Part shown: piece after piece, positions 19,085 to 30,079 of the stretch | How positions within the stretch are numbered: the first letter of the stretch is position 1 | How the letters are laid out: each line of letters opens with the position of its first letter | From: Doryteuthis pealeii | Taxonomy: Eukaryota > Mollusca > Cephalopoda > Myopsida > Loliginidae | Reading direction: 5' to 3' | Length of the DNA: 64,000 nt | Assembly: GCA_023376005.1 (NCBI GenBank) | Contig: CM042152.1 | Coordinates: 89,935,740-89,999,739, forward strand | Position numbers and translations under genes: made by a program | The notes under the pieces: generated by a model | The model's database searches: none | What the model was told of the DNA's origin: nothing | What the model saw: the letters and a program-made list of their open reading frames with translations, nothing else

Positions 19085-19460
19085 ATAAAAATAATAATAA
19101 TAATAATAATAATAATGTTTTCAGCTAGTATATTAGGTCTGAAACCTGTCAGCTGTTCCTTATAAACATTCATAATCTTTCCACAGATTATCTAACATTG
19201 CCTTGAAGGAGTTTAGAGATGGGGCATTCACTATTGGTGAATGTAGTTTATTCCATGTATTCACCACTCTATTACTAAAATAATTTTGTCTTGCATTTGC
19301 TTTACAAAATTTTTTAAAGAGTTTTAATTTATGACCCCTGGTATTGATATTTTGAGCAATGTTTAGTCAATCAAAGTTCGTTGAATAAAATCCATGTGTA
19401 TATTTGTAGACTTCAATCATATCCCCTCTTGTATATGTCAATAAACCAAACTTGGTGAGT
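19085..19460 (-). pseudogene. LINE ORF2 C-terminus with (ATT)n tail
   Basis: The minus strand reads LTYTRGDMIEVYKYTHGFY, then after one in-frame stop TRGHKLKLFKKFC, NYFSNRVVNTWNKL and VNAPSLNSFKAMLDNLWK, the conserved C-terminal end of CR1/L2/Jockey-type LINE reverse transcriptases. A short 3' UTR (AGGAACAGCTGACAGGTTTC) follows, ending in (ATT)n at 19088-19116. The copy at 50905-51165 has the same UTR and tail. Confidence 0.75.
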
Positions 19461-19529
19461 CAATGTTTCTAAGTATACCATATATAATCTCATTGGCATT
19501 ATTTTAAAATTCACTATTTTTTTTTTTTT

Positions 19530-20091
19530 GTAATTTATGAGGAAGTGCGTCCCGGTCTCCTACCTCAGAAATTGCTACCCAGTGACTATTAAAATAACGT
19601 CCCCAGCTATGTCGTCTCAGATTTTCTTTTATTCATGTTTGTTTAATGTCTTGTTTTTAGTTTAAATAAACAAAAATTACGACAAAAAAGAAGCGACACC
19701 CCACGAATACATTTACTTGTAGAAAATATCTATCTATCTATCTATCTTCATTTGTTCATATCTATCTATATTATTTTGTTTATCTATCTATCTCAGTCTA
19801 TTCCAAACTATATATCCATCTTCATATCTAAACAAGAATTACAACAAATTTCTATAAAAGAACAAGAATTACGACAAATTTCTATAAATGAACAAGAATT
19901 ACAACAAATTACGATAAATAAATAAGAATTACACCAAAAAATAGAAGCCCCCCCCTCTAAAATACATTTAACGCCCTAAGTTGGTTGTTTTCTTTCATGT
20001 AACACCAACATAGCTGGGGACATTATTTTAATAGTCACCGGGTAGCAATTTCTGAGGCAGGAGACCGGGACACACTTCCTCATAAATTACC
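19530..20091. mobile_element. TIR element, about 82-bp terminal inverted repeats
   Basis: TAATTTATGAGGAAGTG.GTC, CCTCAGAAATTGCTACCC and GTCCCCAGCTATGT at 19530-19613 are inverted at 20009-20091 with about five differences. The 400-bp interior has (TATC)n and about four tandem units of AAGAATTAC.ACAAATT. There is no transposase, so it is a non-autonomous DNA transposon or foldback element. Confidence 0.85.
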
Positions 20092-20231
20092 TTTTTTTCT
20101 TCTTAGTTCCTCTGAGAGAAAAAATATCTTGATAAAGATGCAATGTATACAAACATTTATTTACTTATTTTTAAATTCTTTTTTTCCTCTTATTTAGATT
20201 TAATTTTCTTCTGAAGATTTTTAGTTAATCA

Positions 20232-20468
20232 TCATGTCATGCAAGCAACATGGATAACCATCACAATCTCTTGCCAACCTTCCCTATCATTCATTGCCCC
20301 TGGGAGGTCTTCTGTGCAGCAACCAGCATCCTCGCATAGTTGGTCAATGTAGGTCCTTAGTGGGCGGCTCACATTAGCATGTCCATGTGTTAACTTCCAC
20401 AGGAGAACGTTGCTTATGAGCTCATCCTTGCTTCTCCAAGAGTGTCCTGCATGCCTAGTCCATCTCAC
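20232..20468 (-). pseudogene. LINE (RTE-like) extreme C-terminus
   Basis: An uninterrupted 78-codon frame with MRWTRHAGHSWRSKDELISN, LLWKLTHGHANVSRPLRTYI, QLCEDAGCCTEDLPGAMNDR. The motif series TRHAGH.WRS.DELI, LLW.PTHG.A..GRP.RTYI, QLCED.GC..EDLP.AMNDR is a common C-terminal end of an RTE-like LINE lineage widespread in invertebrates (from memory of the family). 59255-59450 and 61645-61795 hold upstream pieces of the same polyprotein. Confidence 0.75.
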
Positions 20469-20489
20469 TCGGATGGTTTGTGAGATGGG

Positions 20490-21465
20490 AGGCAGGTGGC
20501 CATTAAAAAAATCTATTTTCTTTCCCTATCATCCATATTTTTTACTTCCATTTAATAAACTTTGTTTTTTTTTTAATCTCTTCTGTAATTTATTCATGAT
20601 TATTTTTTTATGTTTTTAAATTTTTTCATTAACATAAAAAAAAATCAATGGAAAGAAAAAAAACATCCAGAGAAATTTTAATTTTAATTGAGCTTCCATT
20701 TAAAAATTTTAAAAATTTATTTCTGATATCGGATTCTCTCGAATCAATTTTTAATCCTTTCTTTCACACAACATTCAGTACCAACATCAATCAGTTGTTG
20801 GCCAAGACAGATGTAAACAGAACTATCATCATCCTCATCATCTACTTCTTCATCATCATCTTCATCATCTTCTTCTTCCTTATCTTCTTCTTCATCCTTA
20901 TCTTCTTCTTTTTGCTTAAAAGACTTTAAATGGAAATAGAATAACACTTTAATAATTCTACACGTCATTAATCTGATTTCTTTTAATCAGCTTTAAAAAA
21001 AAATTGAGCTTCAGCAAGTTTGTACTAATTGACGGCTTTGTGTTATCCTAAGAGATTAACTCTGGATCAATTTTTCCTACAGGTCAATTTCAGGCTTTTA
21101 AGGATATAAATTTTGAATAAATTCCCATTGTTGACAATTTTAAAAACATCTGTGATTATCACATTCTTGGAATATGAATACATTTGTATTTTCTTTCATT
21201 CATTTTTCAATTAATCTTAAATCTATTCATTAAAACAAAACCTTAAGAAACTATCTTACTAATAACCAAAACTGTATCTTGGAATGTTTTTAAGAAGCAA
21301 ATAGAAGGAATTTATATTAAAACAAAAAACAAAATTCAACCCCCATTTTATGCCAGAAGAAATTTCTTACAACAAAATGCTGGGATTGACAAATTGAAAT
21401 TCACAAAATATGTTTCTTAATTTATTTCTCTGAATTTTTGAGATGAGAATTGATAATTTCTATCA
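20490..21465. other. T-rich interval with an ATC/TTC triplet tract
   Basis: Poly-T stretches, then (ATC/TTC)n at 20823-20920, whose reverse frame is an Asp/Glu run and not a credible protein. 20930-21465 is plain AT-rich sequence. Confidence 0.6.
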
Positions 21466-21560
21466 TTTGGGTTTGTCCTCATCTTTATTGTTATTTGTAC
21501 AGATTACAATAAAGATGAGGACAATAGTCCAAATAATCCAAATGATACAAGATATCTTTT
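21466..21560. repeat. SINE-E 3'-end words, inverted pair
   Basis: TTGTCCTCATCTTTATTGTTAT at 21476 meets ACAATAAAGATGAGGACAAT at 21508, forming a short hairpin made of two opposed SINE-E tails followed by GTCCAAATAATCCAAATGAT. Confidence 0.7.
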
Positions 21561-21617
21561 TCACCAAATTTCTGAATGCTATTCTCCTACCATTCCAGGA
21601 TTGTCTGACTCAGATAT

Positions 21618-22250
21618 AACAGTGATTCCCAAACTTTTTTGTATGGCAGCACACCAATGAGCTGTTTAAAATTTTCACGGTACAGCCATAAAAGGAATAC
21701 ATTCTATAGATCCAAGAATTAAAGAATACAAAAATATTTATTATTAGTTAGTTTTAATAAAAGTGAATTAGTGTTACAACACTAGACACTATTGTGTGTT
21801 GGTGTGGATTCAACCTATAGGACTTATTTCATGTACTAAGATAGGCTCTACTGGAACAGTGAGCAACATCTTGCATTGAAATTCTGCGTACAGATATGGT
21901 CTTCGGTTTTTGATGGCATATAAGACACAGGGGCATATAAGATGCACCCCAATTTGAGCAGGTCAGATTCAGGAAAAAAAGTTTTTAATGTATTTAAGCA
22001 TATATTGTTGAAAACAGTCTAGCTGTGCATTACACAAGCAGAAACATAGCTGTATAAAAGCAATTTGGCAGTATAGGCAAGCAATAAGAATATTAACAAT
22101 ATAGATAATAAAATAATCATAGAGAAGATTAGCCTAGGCCTACAAGAGGTCTCAAACTTCACCTATGATGTATAAGAAGATGCAAGGCTATTTTTTGAGC
22201 CAAAATTTTGGAAAAAAACGTGTGTCCTATATGCCGTCAAATATGGTATA
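21618..22250. mobile_element. hAT-like end fragment followed by a 360-bp TIR element
   Basis: 21618 starts CAGTGATTCCCAAACTTTTT, the look of a hAT-superfamily terminal repeat, but no matching right end is seen. 21893-22250 has ends TTTTTGATGGCATATAAGACAC and, inverted, TATTTGACGGCATATAGGACAC, an independent non-autonomous element without coding capacity. Confidence 0.5.
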
Positions 22251-22251
22251 T

Positions 22252-22345
22252 TTAAGTTAGGGTAGCAAAGCCATGAAGTCAGTAGTATCAAAAGCTGTGT
22301 GTTTCATGTCTTTGCAACCCTAACATAAGTATAGAAAAATAATGA
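22252..22345. repeat. Repeat G, inverted mini-copy
   Basis: TTAAGTTAGGGTAGCAAAGCC at 22251 and its inverse near TTTGCAACCCTAACATAAG at 22311, enclosing TGAAGTCAGTAGTATCAAAAGC. No hammerhead core remains. 22350-22675 shows nothing. Confidence 0.6.
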
Positions 22346-22677
22346 GGAGGACGGCCTTTATTATTGATTTCTAATTCAAAATCATTATTTATAAATTTAC
22401 ATTATGTATATGATATCCCTATTCTGTCAGTAACACAAGCATTCATTTCCTGGATGTTCAATCCATTTTTTTCAGTAAAATCCATAGCAATACATTTACA
22501 TTGTACATTGAATAGCGCTATTTTATTATTAATGGCTTTCTTTAATTCCGCTCTGATGATAATACATTTCTTTTTTCACTTTCAAATTACAAGATATAAA
22601 ATATGCTCTAACTGGCTAAAAGTATAATATTAGATTAAGGCAAGATATGATAATAACATATTATTATAACATAAGGT

Positions 22678-22922
22678 AGGGCTGGTTCAACTCAGTTGGT
22701 AGAGCATCTGACTTGGAACCACAAGGTTCCTGGTACAATACCGGCCCTCGCCAACTCAGCGTATGAGTAGTACTGAGATCTGTGCAGTAAAGTGAGGAGC
22801 TGATGGTAGGTGTGGCACTCCACTTCAGATGCCAAAAACAATCTCTTTGGTCTAGTGCTAGTGAAAATGGGATAGACTCCTTCACTATCTGGCTGATACC
22901 GACTTTAGGCCACCCCGACGAC
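22678..22922 (+). mobile_element. SINE-A, full length
   Basis: GGGCTGGTTCAACTCAGTTGG head through CTGATACCGACTTTAGG to CACCCCGACGAC. The A box is mutated (TCAACTCAGTTGG). The B box is GGTACAATACC. This copy defines the far 3' end of the family. Confidence 0.9.
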
Positions 22923-23129
22923 TTTACTTTTTTACTTTATATTATGGTAAGATAGGAAGTTCAGTTAGAAATATTTCACTTGAAAAGAAACAGATCAAGA
23001 ATCTTTTGAATCTAAATAAAAAATTTGCAACTAAAAATGTTTTTAAAATGAAATCTATTTGAGTACTGGGGTGAGTTAAAAATTTTTGCTATATTTTCGT
23101 AATGTGAGGCACAATTTTGCAGCTCCAGA

Positions 23130-23545
23130 TGCTTTTGTTGAGGTCAAGAAGAGGACAAATCATACTCGACTGTACACAAGTACATACACATATAAATACT
23201 CACACAAAGATACAAACGCATACAGACACAATAGGGAACAAACACAAATGTATACACATATATGTTATACTCCCAAGTTGTAGAAATGTAATGTAAGTTA
23301 GGGCAATATTAAAATGCTCTTAATTCTTATGGTGTAAACACATATTTTTACAGTGCTTCTAACATTGTTTGCAATTAGTCCATTTAGTACAACTTTTTTC
23401 TAGGCTGGTTTCACTATTTTCAGATATCCTTATAAAATATACCTAATTTAACAGAAAGACTGGTATTGCATTTTGACAGTGTAAGTTATGTATGTGTGTG
23501 TGTCTGTGTGTGTGTATGTGTATATATATATATATATTATATATA
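23130..23545. other. AT-rich interval ending in GT/TA microsatellites
   Basis: Nothing gene-like. (TG)n at 23488-23520 runs into (TA)n at 23521-23545 at the left edge of hairpin H1. Confidence 0.7.
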
Positions 23546-23678
23546 TTTGGGAGAATATGTGCTTAATTGAAGTCATACCTAATTTTGAAAGTACGGTACG
23601 ACTTCAATTAAGCACATATTCTCCCAAAAATTGTCGGCTAAAAAAGCCATATCAAAACACATCATTTGTGTATTTACT

Positions 23679-23712
<34 letters not shown>
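23546..23712. mobile_element. Hairpin element H, short copy
   Basis: TTTGGGAGAATATGTGCTTA...GAAGTCATAC (23546-23577) is inverted at 23595-23628. The right side continues into AAAATTGTCGGCTAAAAAAG and ATTTACTTCTC before (TA)n. The same right flank follows H2 at 40.97 kb. It carries a GGCT/AGCC stem but no CTGANGA core, so it is not counted as a hammerhead. Confidence 0.85.
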
Positions 23713-23714
<2 letters not shown>

Positions 23715-23715
<1 letters not shown>

Positions 23716-23940
23716 TCGTTGTCGGGGTGGCCTAAAGTCGGTATCAACCAGACAACAAGGGAGTCTATCCCCTTTTCACTAGCACTATACCAAGGAGATT
23801 ATTTTTAGCACCTGTGGTAGAGCGCCACACCTACCATCAGCTCCTCACTTTACCGCACAGATCCCTGTGCTACTCAGCTGCTGAGTTGACAAGGCCTGGT
23901 ATCAAACCCGGAACCTTGCGGTTACAAGTTGGACGCTCTT
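23715..23940 (-). mobile_element. SINE-A, 5'-truncated
   Basis: Minus strand, from the 3' end GTCGTCGGGGTGG-like to CAACTTGTAACCGCAAGGTTCC. It stops inside the tRNA-like head. The 3' end abuts the (TA)n of hairpin H. Confidence 0.85.
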
Positions 23941-24414
23941 ATGATATACAAACCACAAACTAGCCTGTACCAAAATATTTGACTCACCCTAGAAAAAATG
24001 AGGTTAAATTCACAATAAATTCTGGAATACTTTTGAAATTATCAAATGATTTTTAAAAAATGCAAAGTCACATCAGAGGGTGCTGGGTTTTGGGGGGGTG
24101 GGGGATTTGAAAGTTACTCAATGAAATCACGTATAAAAAAAACAGTGATACAGGTGTCAATGAGCTTGAAAACAACATGTGCTCCCCAAGAAAAATTCAA
24201 TTCAGAAATAAATTCTCAAGGTTAAAGAAATCAGTCTCTTAAAAAAGATGAAAAATAGATAAAATGCATTCTATGCTTCAGGAAGATGTTATAATGTTGG
24301 AAAAATGAGGTTTTAAGGAAAAGACGGCACGAGAAAGATGGATAAAAGGAAGATCAATTTATTGAAAGGAGATGAGGGAAAGTGACAAAATAGAAGCATG
24401 ATTGAAAAAGGATG

Positions 24415-24775
24415 GTGAAAGAAGAAAGAAAAAAGAAAGAAAAGAAAAAAGAGAAAAGAAAGAAAAGAAAGAAAGTATTAAAAGAAAAAAATAGAAAGAA
24501 GAAAGAGCAAAGAATAAACTGATGAGAGAAAAGAAGAAAGAAAGTAAAAGAGGTAATAAAGAAAAATAGAAAGAAAGAAAAGCAAAGAATAAACTGATGA
24601 GAGAAGAAAGAAAGAAAGAAAGAAAGAAAAAAGAGGTATTAAAAGAAAAATAGAAAGAAAGAAAGAAAGAAAGAAAAGAGGTATAAAAGAAAAATAGAAA
24701 GAAAGAAAGTGCAAAGAATAAACTGATGAGAGAAAGAAAGAAAGAAAGAAAAAAAGAAAAAATGTGTTGGTGGAA
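24415..24775. repeat. (GAAA)n satellite with an about 95-bp higher-order unit
   Basis: AGCAAAGAATAAACTGATGAGAG recurs at about 24507, 24581 and 24711 between GAAA tracts, showing local amplification. The CTGATGA words are part of the satellite and have no GAAAC partner. 24775-25490 is A-rich without features. Confidence 0.85.
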
Positions 24776-25492
24776 AATAAAAAGGAAAACAACTGAATGA
24801 AGAAAATTTTTTAAAAAAATTAAGAAAATGAAAAGAAAATAAAATAAAAAAGAATTTGAGAAAAAAATGTAAATGACAAAAAATAAAGAAATGAAAAAAA
24901 ATTCAAATTGTGTAAATTAAAGGAAGAAAATGTGTGACTTCCTCTGATTAAATAATAAACAAAAAAAACCCAAAAAACAAAAAAAAAACAAATGGAGAAA
25001 GAAATAAGAGATAAAGCCTAAAGGAAAGAGAAATGATTATAAAAGCCAAGAATGTGTAAAATGTGCAAAGACCTGCGGTAATCTGCTTTTTCAATGAAGC
25101 TTTCACCTTTCCATTTTTCTATTGTCAGACAGGAAAACATCAGAAATTAAGAGAAAGAAATTAGTGACCCAAAGATAATCCGAGCATTATTGTCTTTGTT
25201 AATATGGCATCAGAAATTCCAGTTTGCTTGGTGAAATAAACAAAGATAAAAAAATATGAATTTCTACCACTTTTTGATATTCCTGTCATTTGTTTTCTTG
25301 TAGATTGATAACTTTCAACAACACTGTTGTTAACTCTCTATACAAAATATTAAAAAAAGACAAGACAAAATGTAGCAGTCATGGCCTCTCTCTCCCTAAT
25401 GTAAGAGTATATTTGGCCGTTTGTTGCCATACACAAGCATGAACATTAAACAAAAGAAACATTCTTATTTGCCCTATCACTTCAGTTCATAT

Positions 25493-25592
25493 ATAGTGCT
25501 CAATATCATTGATAAAGCTTGTATATCTAAGTTAGGGTAGCAAAGACATGAAGCCAACTGCATCAAAAGCACTGTTGACTGATTTTTTTAGT
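25493..25592 (+). repeat. Repeat G, single copy
   Basis: GTGCTCAATATCATTGATAA, ATCTAAGTTAGGGTAGCAAAG, CATGAAGCCAACTGCATCAAA, ending at CACTGTTGACTGATTT where the hammerhead part would begin. No inverted partner here. Confidence 0.65.
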
Positions 25593-25616
25593 GATCCTTC
25601 ACATTTTTCCCAATAA

Positions 25617-26065
25617 TTTTGGTGTCCCTCAAAATTTTGCACCTAGGACAATCATCCCTCTGACCCGGCTATTACATATGTGCTCACATCCCCATCCCCT
25701 ATCTTATCTGTGGTGATTTACTTGTATGTCTATTTTCTTCTCATAAGGTCATTTGATGATTTAATCTACAATTTATTCTGATCAATACCAGTTTTTTTTT
25801 AAGCTTTGTCTCTTGGTTTTGGATCAGAGTAAAAAAAAAAATGGTGTCCCTCAAAATTTTGCACCTACAACAATCACCCCTCTGACACTGCCCATGCTAC
25901 TGTACACATATGCACTCACATACCCCCTATCTGTTCAGTGGTGATTAACTCATATGTCTATCTTCTCATAAGGTCACATTTGATGATTTGATTAGTACAA
26001 TTTATTCTGATCGATACCAGTTTTTTTTTTAAACCTTTGTCTCTTTCTTTTGAGACAGAGTCAAA
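25617..26065. repeat. Tandem duplication, about 225-bp unit
   Basis: GGTGTCCCTCAAAATTTTGCACCTA starts at 25620 and 25843. Both units contain TCTTCTCATAAGGTCA and end with TACCAGTTTTTTTTT and a CTTTGTCTCTT run. Unit divergence is modest. Function unknown. Confidence 0.85.
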
Positions 26066-26218
26066 AAAAACAAAAAATTTGCTTGGAGATTAGATATAGC
26101 ATCCCGCATCTGATTGCTTTGCACTGAAAGAACAAGGTTATTCATCCATGCCTTGTGTCTGTCACATGGGATGCCCCAGGATATTTTCTCTTGCTTCCAT
26201 TAACGCTGACCTTCAGTT

Positions 26219-26368
26219 GCAAGTAGCTCAGTCGGTAGAGCGTTCAGCTAGAAACCACAAGGTTCCTAGTTCGATACTGGTCCTCGCCAACTCAGTACAT
26301 GAGTAGAACAGAGGTCTGTGCGGTAAAGTAAGAGCTGATGGTAGGTGTAGCGCTCCACCTCAGATTAA
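26219..26368 (+). mobile_element. SINE-A, 3'-truncated
   Basis: AGTAGCTCAGTCGGTAGAGC head with intact A and B boxes (GTTCGATAC) ends after CTCCACCTCAGATT with an A-run, lacking the tail. Confidence 0.85.
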
Positions 26369-26489
26369 AAAAAAAATTGTGACAGAATTATCACATACAC
26401 AAATTAACCTGATTTTTTTTCTCATGGCCACTGAACATTGAAATTAGGATGAGACAAGTGATATTTATTGTAAATCTTTGAAAGAAAAA

Positions 26490-26695
26490 AGGTGTATAAG
26501 GTGTTTTGGAGGTGTGTGTAGTGTAATGTGTATTATTTGGACCAGTGTCCTCATCTTCATTATCATCTGCACAATGTTTTGGATGATGTGCCCTCCAGGC
26601 TTCTTAAAGTATTTCTTCTCCGACTCAGGAACCTTCTCTTCAAACGCGAGAATCTTCACGGAACATAAAATCCTAAGAAAAAATAATTAGTGCCT
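26490..26695 (-). mobile_element. SINE-E copy (two heptad units)
   Basis: The minus strand reads EKVPESEKKYFKKPGGHI and TMKMRTLVQ-like words in one frame, the family signature. Tail words TGATAATGAAGATGAGGACA and GTCCAAATAATACACAT follow. The tRNA-like head is missing. Confidence 0.7.
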
Positions 26696-26923
26696 GTTTT
26701 TTTGTTCCAAATGAGCTTTTGAGGTGACATATCCAATAAGCTCCACATTGTTAAGAAACTCATCAGAGTAATTGACAGTTTTATACTTTTTCATTACCAT
26801 CCAACATTTAAAGAATTTGTTTATTGACTGTTATCAGTCTGTTAGGTTGGAGCAAGTACTTCCCATTCACAGAATCATTAGTGACTTTGGTTGTGTTGAA
26901 TCTTGGTAAAGATATCAGCTTGT

Positions 26924-27205
26924 GGAGGTGTATGGTGTAATGGTTAGAGTCATAGTAAATGGACTTGTCAACCCAAGTCCAAATCCTGGACAAGGCTTTT
27001 TGCATTTCACATAGTGCTAATACCCTTGGGAAAGGTATGAATTCACCTGTTCTTCCTTCAGCTATGGGTAAATAGACTGGGTTCTTTCACCTTGGCGAGG
27101 TAACCATTTTAGGACAAGGAAAACTTTGAATTTAAATCTGTTAAACTCCGTTTAAGAAAATGACCTTGTGTCATATCCTATTTGTATGGAAGGGTTGATA
27201 AATGT
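26924..27205 (+). mobile_element. SINE-B, near full length
   Basis: TGGTGTAATGGTTAGAGTCAT (A box), AAGTCCAAATCCTGG (B box), CCCTTGGGAAAGGTATGAAT, then the body to GGGTTGATAAATGTATATA. Small internal deletions only. Confidence 0.9.
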
Positions 27206-27411
27206 ATATATCATCTTATGATCAGCTACAATCATCCCTTCCATAAATTCCAACATCCTTTCAGCAAAAAAAAAAAAAAAGAAAAAAAAAAGAAGCTGAG
27301 TGCTGATCTTTGGTAAGGTGAACTTTCATATTTGTTTCCATTTTTTTATAAATGTGATAATTTCAATCTGATTTTTATCTGATCTGTTTTTATCACTTTT
27401 GGAATTACTGG

Positions 27412-27725
27412 ATGTAGGAAGTGTGTTCAAGAAGTATCAAGACTGAAGTTCTGTTTATCAAAAAGTATCAAGATAAAAATAAACAATGAATGAAATGCTA
27501 ATTTTCTTCAAAAATACATGGTGTGTTCAAAAAGTATCAAGATAAAAATATACAATGAATGAAATTTTAAGAAAGAAAAGTTAATTTCTCCAAAATAGTC
27601 TCCCTGACATTCAGAACACTTATTCCAGTGAGTTTTTCATTGGCCAAAGCACCTCTGAAACTTTTGATTTAGTGTAATATCTCTTTTTATGTACTCCCCA
27701 TACTCAAATGCGACCCTTGGGATAG
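27412..27725 (-). pseudogene. mariner-like transposon end with transposase C-terminal remnant
   Basis: Two nearby TIR-like words (AGTGTGTTCAAGAAGTATC at 27420 and GGTGTGTTCAAAAAGTATC at 27522) suggest a nested or duplicated end. On the minus strand, upstream of the second, TLNQKFQRCFGQ, KTHWNKCSECQGDYF can be read (one stop between), matching the mariner C-terminal pattern F..CF..W..RW..C....GDYFEG. The catalytic core is missing. Confidence 0.65.
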
Positions 27726-27769
27726 ATTTTCAGACATGAACAAGTAGGATAGATTTGGTCTGATTAGAA

Positions 27770-28200
27770 CACTTTGTAGGAATAGCTGTCTACAGTCTAT
27801 AAGAAACAAGATATAAATTCACATAATGTAATGACGAAAGGGAAAGCACATGTACTTTTATCCTTATTTATTCACATATAAACTCAACAACAGTCAATAT
27901 AACAAGTACTTAGGGACAGTACTTACAGTTCATATATGTCCCTCGTTGAGGGGGGTGTCAGGTTGAGTCTGAGGTTGTTACTCCCTCACTGAGGGAAAGT
28001 TCCTTCAGTCACAAGAGACTGAGACAAGAGCTCGTTTCTACGAGGCTCACACGTTGGTACCAAAACCGTAAAGAGGGTTCTTCACCCAACCTGACAAGGG
28101 ATGTTACCTTTTCTACTTCCTGTCCCCGAAGGCACAGGAGAGTTCTAGTCCCTACAACTGGAACAAACCTATGTTTTTTTTTTGTCCAAAACATTTTGTT
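27770..28200 (-). mobile_element. Possible LTR-like block
   Basis: A less AT-rich 400-bp block containing an imperfect inverted pair CCCTCGTTGAGGGG and CCCTCACTGAGGG and, on the minus strand, an AT-rich 3' part with AATAAATAAGG. No ends or target duplication were found and no family is recognised. Confidence 0.25.
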
Positions 28201-28345
28201 CAAATAATATCAAAACTGTCTTAAAAATCATTTTCAAATTTGTGATTTGGCATATTCAGGGAAATATTGATAATATTTTCATACCCATTTAAGTAACTAT
28301 TCATTCAGTTAAAACAAGCAAGAATCTTACGTTATATGACCAAAG

Positions 28346-28346
28346 A

Positions 28347-28388
<42 letters not shown>

Positions 28389-28520
28389 CTGTGTGTGCGC
28401 GCATGTGTGTGTAGTGCATCCATCATATTGTGCCTTTCGTCTCATTAGTGAATGTATATATATATATATATATATATATCCCTTTCTCCATCACTCTCTG
28501 TATATATATATATATATATG
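28346..28520. repeat. (TA)n, (GT)n microsatellite cluster
   Basis: (TA)n-(GT)n at 28348-28412, (TA)n at 28456-28479 and 28500-28520. Frames across them are Tyr/Ile/Cys-Val low complexity. Confidence 0.95.
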
Positions 28521-28739
28521 TGATTTGTCTAGACATAGTCACTTTATTCATTGACACTTACTCTCAGGTCCACTCTGACCCAGTAGTACGAGAGCATTGG
28601 CGCTGTCATTCACATTTAAAGCTTTGTGGTGTTCATAATATGTACCAGTTTCGGATGCCATTAGCATTAAGACAAAATAAAATATTAATGAATACAAATG
28701 AATAGATTTAAGCATATTTCAAAAATGTTGACTCACTCT

Positions 28740-29012
28740 AGTAGATAGATAGATAGATAGATTCTTATCTTTCTATCTATCTATCTATCTATCAATCCAT
28801 TGGTATCTTTATCTCTGTTCATCTATCTATCTATCTACCTATGGAATATGATGGGGACTATTTTGAAGAAAATTAATGTTTCATTCATTATTTATTTCTG
28901 TCAAGGTAAATACAGTTTCAGTGTCCATACTTTTTAAAACACACCTTATAGATAGATGCCTTAGACTGTTCATTATCTATCTGTCTATCTATCTATATAT
29001 ATATATATATAT
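28740..29012. repeat. (TAGA)/(TATC) tracts around a mariner end
   Basis: (TAGA)n at 28741-28762, (CTAT)n at 28774-28795 and 28821-28840, then a mariner-like end 28843-28950 (GACTATTTTGAAGAAAATTA, TTTTTAAAACACACCTTA), then (TCTA)n and (TA)n to 29012. Confidence 0.8.
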
Positions 29013-29550
29013 AAGGTAGTATCTGTTAGGGGTCAAATAGATCTTTTAAAACATCATTTGTATTGGATAGGACCGTATGCAAAAAGAAACCTCTTAAGAA
29101 GCAATTACACAAAAAATGTAAATATTAACAAGAATAATTAAAGTTCCAATTACCGTCGAACTGGGAAGACAAGGCAACAAACGGTTGTAACTTAAATACA
29201 AACCCGAATGTCACAAAGTCTACTGCAGAATGACAGGATATTTATAAGACTCCACAATATCATTCAAATCAAGCAGTCTAGCAGCCAATCAGAACTCAAG
29301 GAATGGAATCACCCAAATCACCCAAATTCATGAATGGGTCATTCTTGATTTCTATATATACCAACTGTCTTGGACACTGCTTAAGTTGTACTTAGCTAGC
29401 TGCTGTTGTTCAAACCAACAGTAGACTTATTGACTTCAATAACTGAATGTGATTCTCCAGCCTCTAGACATAAAATAACCTAGACAAGTTGACATGCCAT
29501 TAAAATCAACCAATCCTTATTCTTGATTCTATATAAAAAAGCTTAGTGAT
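29013..29550. other. Repeat F fragment and composite unassigned sequence
   Basis: 29013-29048 is the inverse of a repeat F segment. The remainder, to GTTGACATGCCATTAAAATC at 29490, shares its end with 842-1020 and looks like a longer copy carrying extra promoter-like sequence (TTTCTATATATACCAAC at about 29350). Not identified. Confidence 0.35.
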
Positions 29551-29554
29551 CATA

Positions 29555-30015
29555 CAATCTACGACGTATTTACACATCCGCTGGCAGGATAAAGTGCCCA
29601 ACACAGTGTGCTGGATTGCGCCAACATGAACAGCAGGTTCTCTATTCTCGGTGAGAGGTGCCTTCACTGGCTTGGACATGTCAGGAGAATGGAAAATGAC
29701 TGCATCCCAAAAGATTTTTTGTACGACGAATTAGTAAAATGCTCCTGATTGGTAGGTAGACCACGCCTACTATTTAAAGATGTCTGCAGGAGATACATGA
29801 GGATATGCCATATTGACACAAACATGTGGGAGGTAAATGCAAAAAATAGAGCAGCCTGGCACCTTAACGTTAAGCAAGGCGAGGAGAGGAGAGTAGTCTC
29901 AACAGCATAGAGAGCCAGAGGGGGAAAAGGCAACAGCCCCAGAAAGCATCACAGTGCATTCAGTGCAAAGACTGTCACTCAGGAATTGGCCTGCAGAGTG
30001 CCACTCTGAGAGCTT
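29555..30015 (+). pseudogene. LINE ORF2 C-terminal remnant with CxxC-CHS..GL end
   Basis: In shifting plus frames one reads IRWQDKVPNT, then MNSRFSILGERCLHWLGHVRR-like, MENDCIPKDFL, RPRLLFKDVCRRYMRICHID, and finally CKDCHSGIGLQS at 29964. This order (WQD..PN..VL, LRW.GHV.RM, FKD..K..., C..CHSR.GL..H) is the C-terminal tail of an RTE/L1-like LINE, ending in a zinc-knuckle-like motif. Several frameshifts and stops, so dead. Confidence 0.7.
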
Positions 30016-30079
30016 TTGTTTCTACCAGAAGCCATTTACGATTAAAGTTGAATAATATTCAGACGCAGTTTGTCACTTA

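Noticed and set aside
20744..20968. Asp/Glu-rich frame
   Set aside because: Produced by an ATC/TTC triplet tract.
23620..23665. GTCGGCT-AAAAA-AGCC in hairpin H as a ribozyme stem
   Set aside because: Hairpin is real, but the CTGANGA strand is missing in all three H copies.
24500..24735. CTGATGAGAGA words in the GAAA satellite as hammerhead cores
   Set aside because: They are satellite units without GAAAC plus stem pairing.
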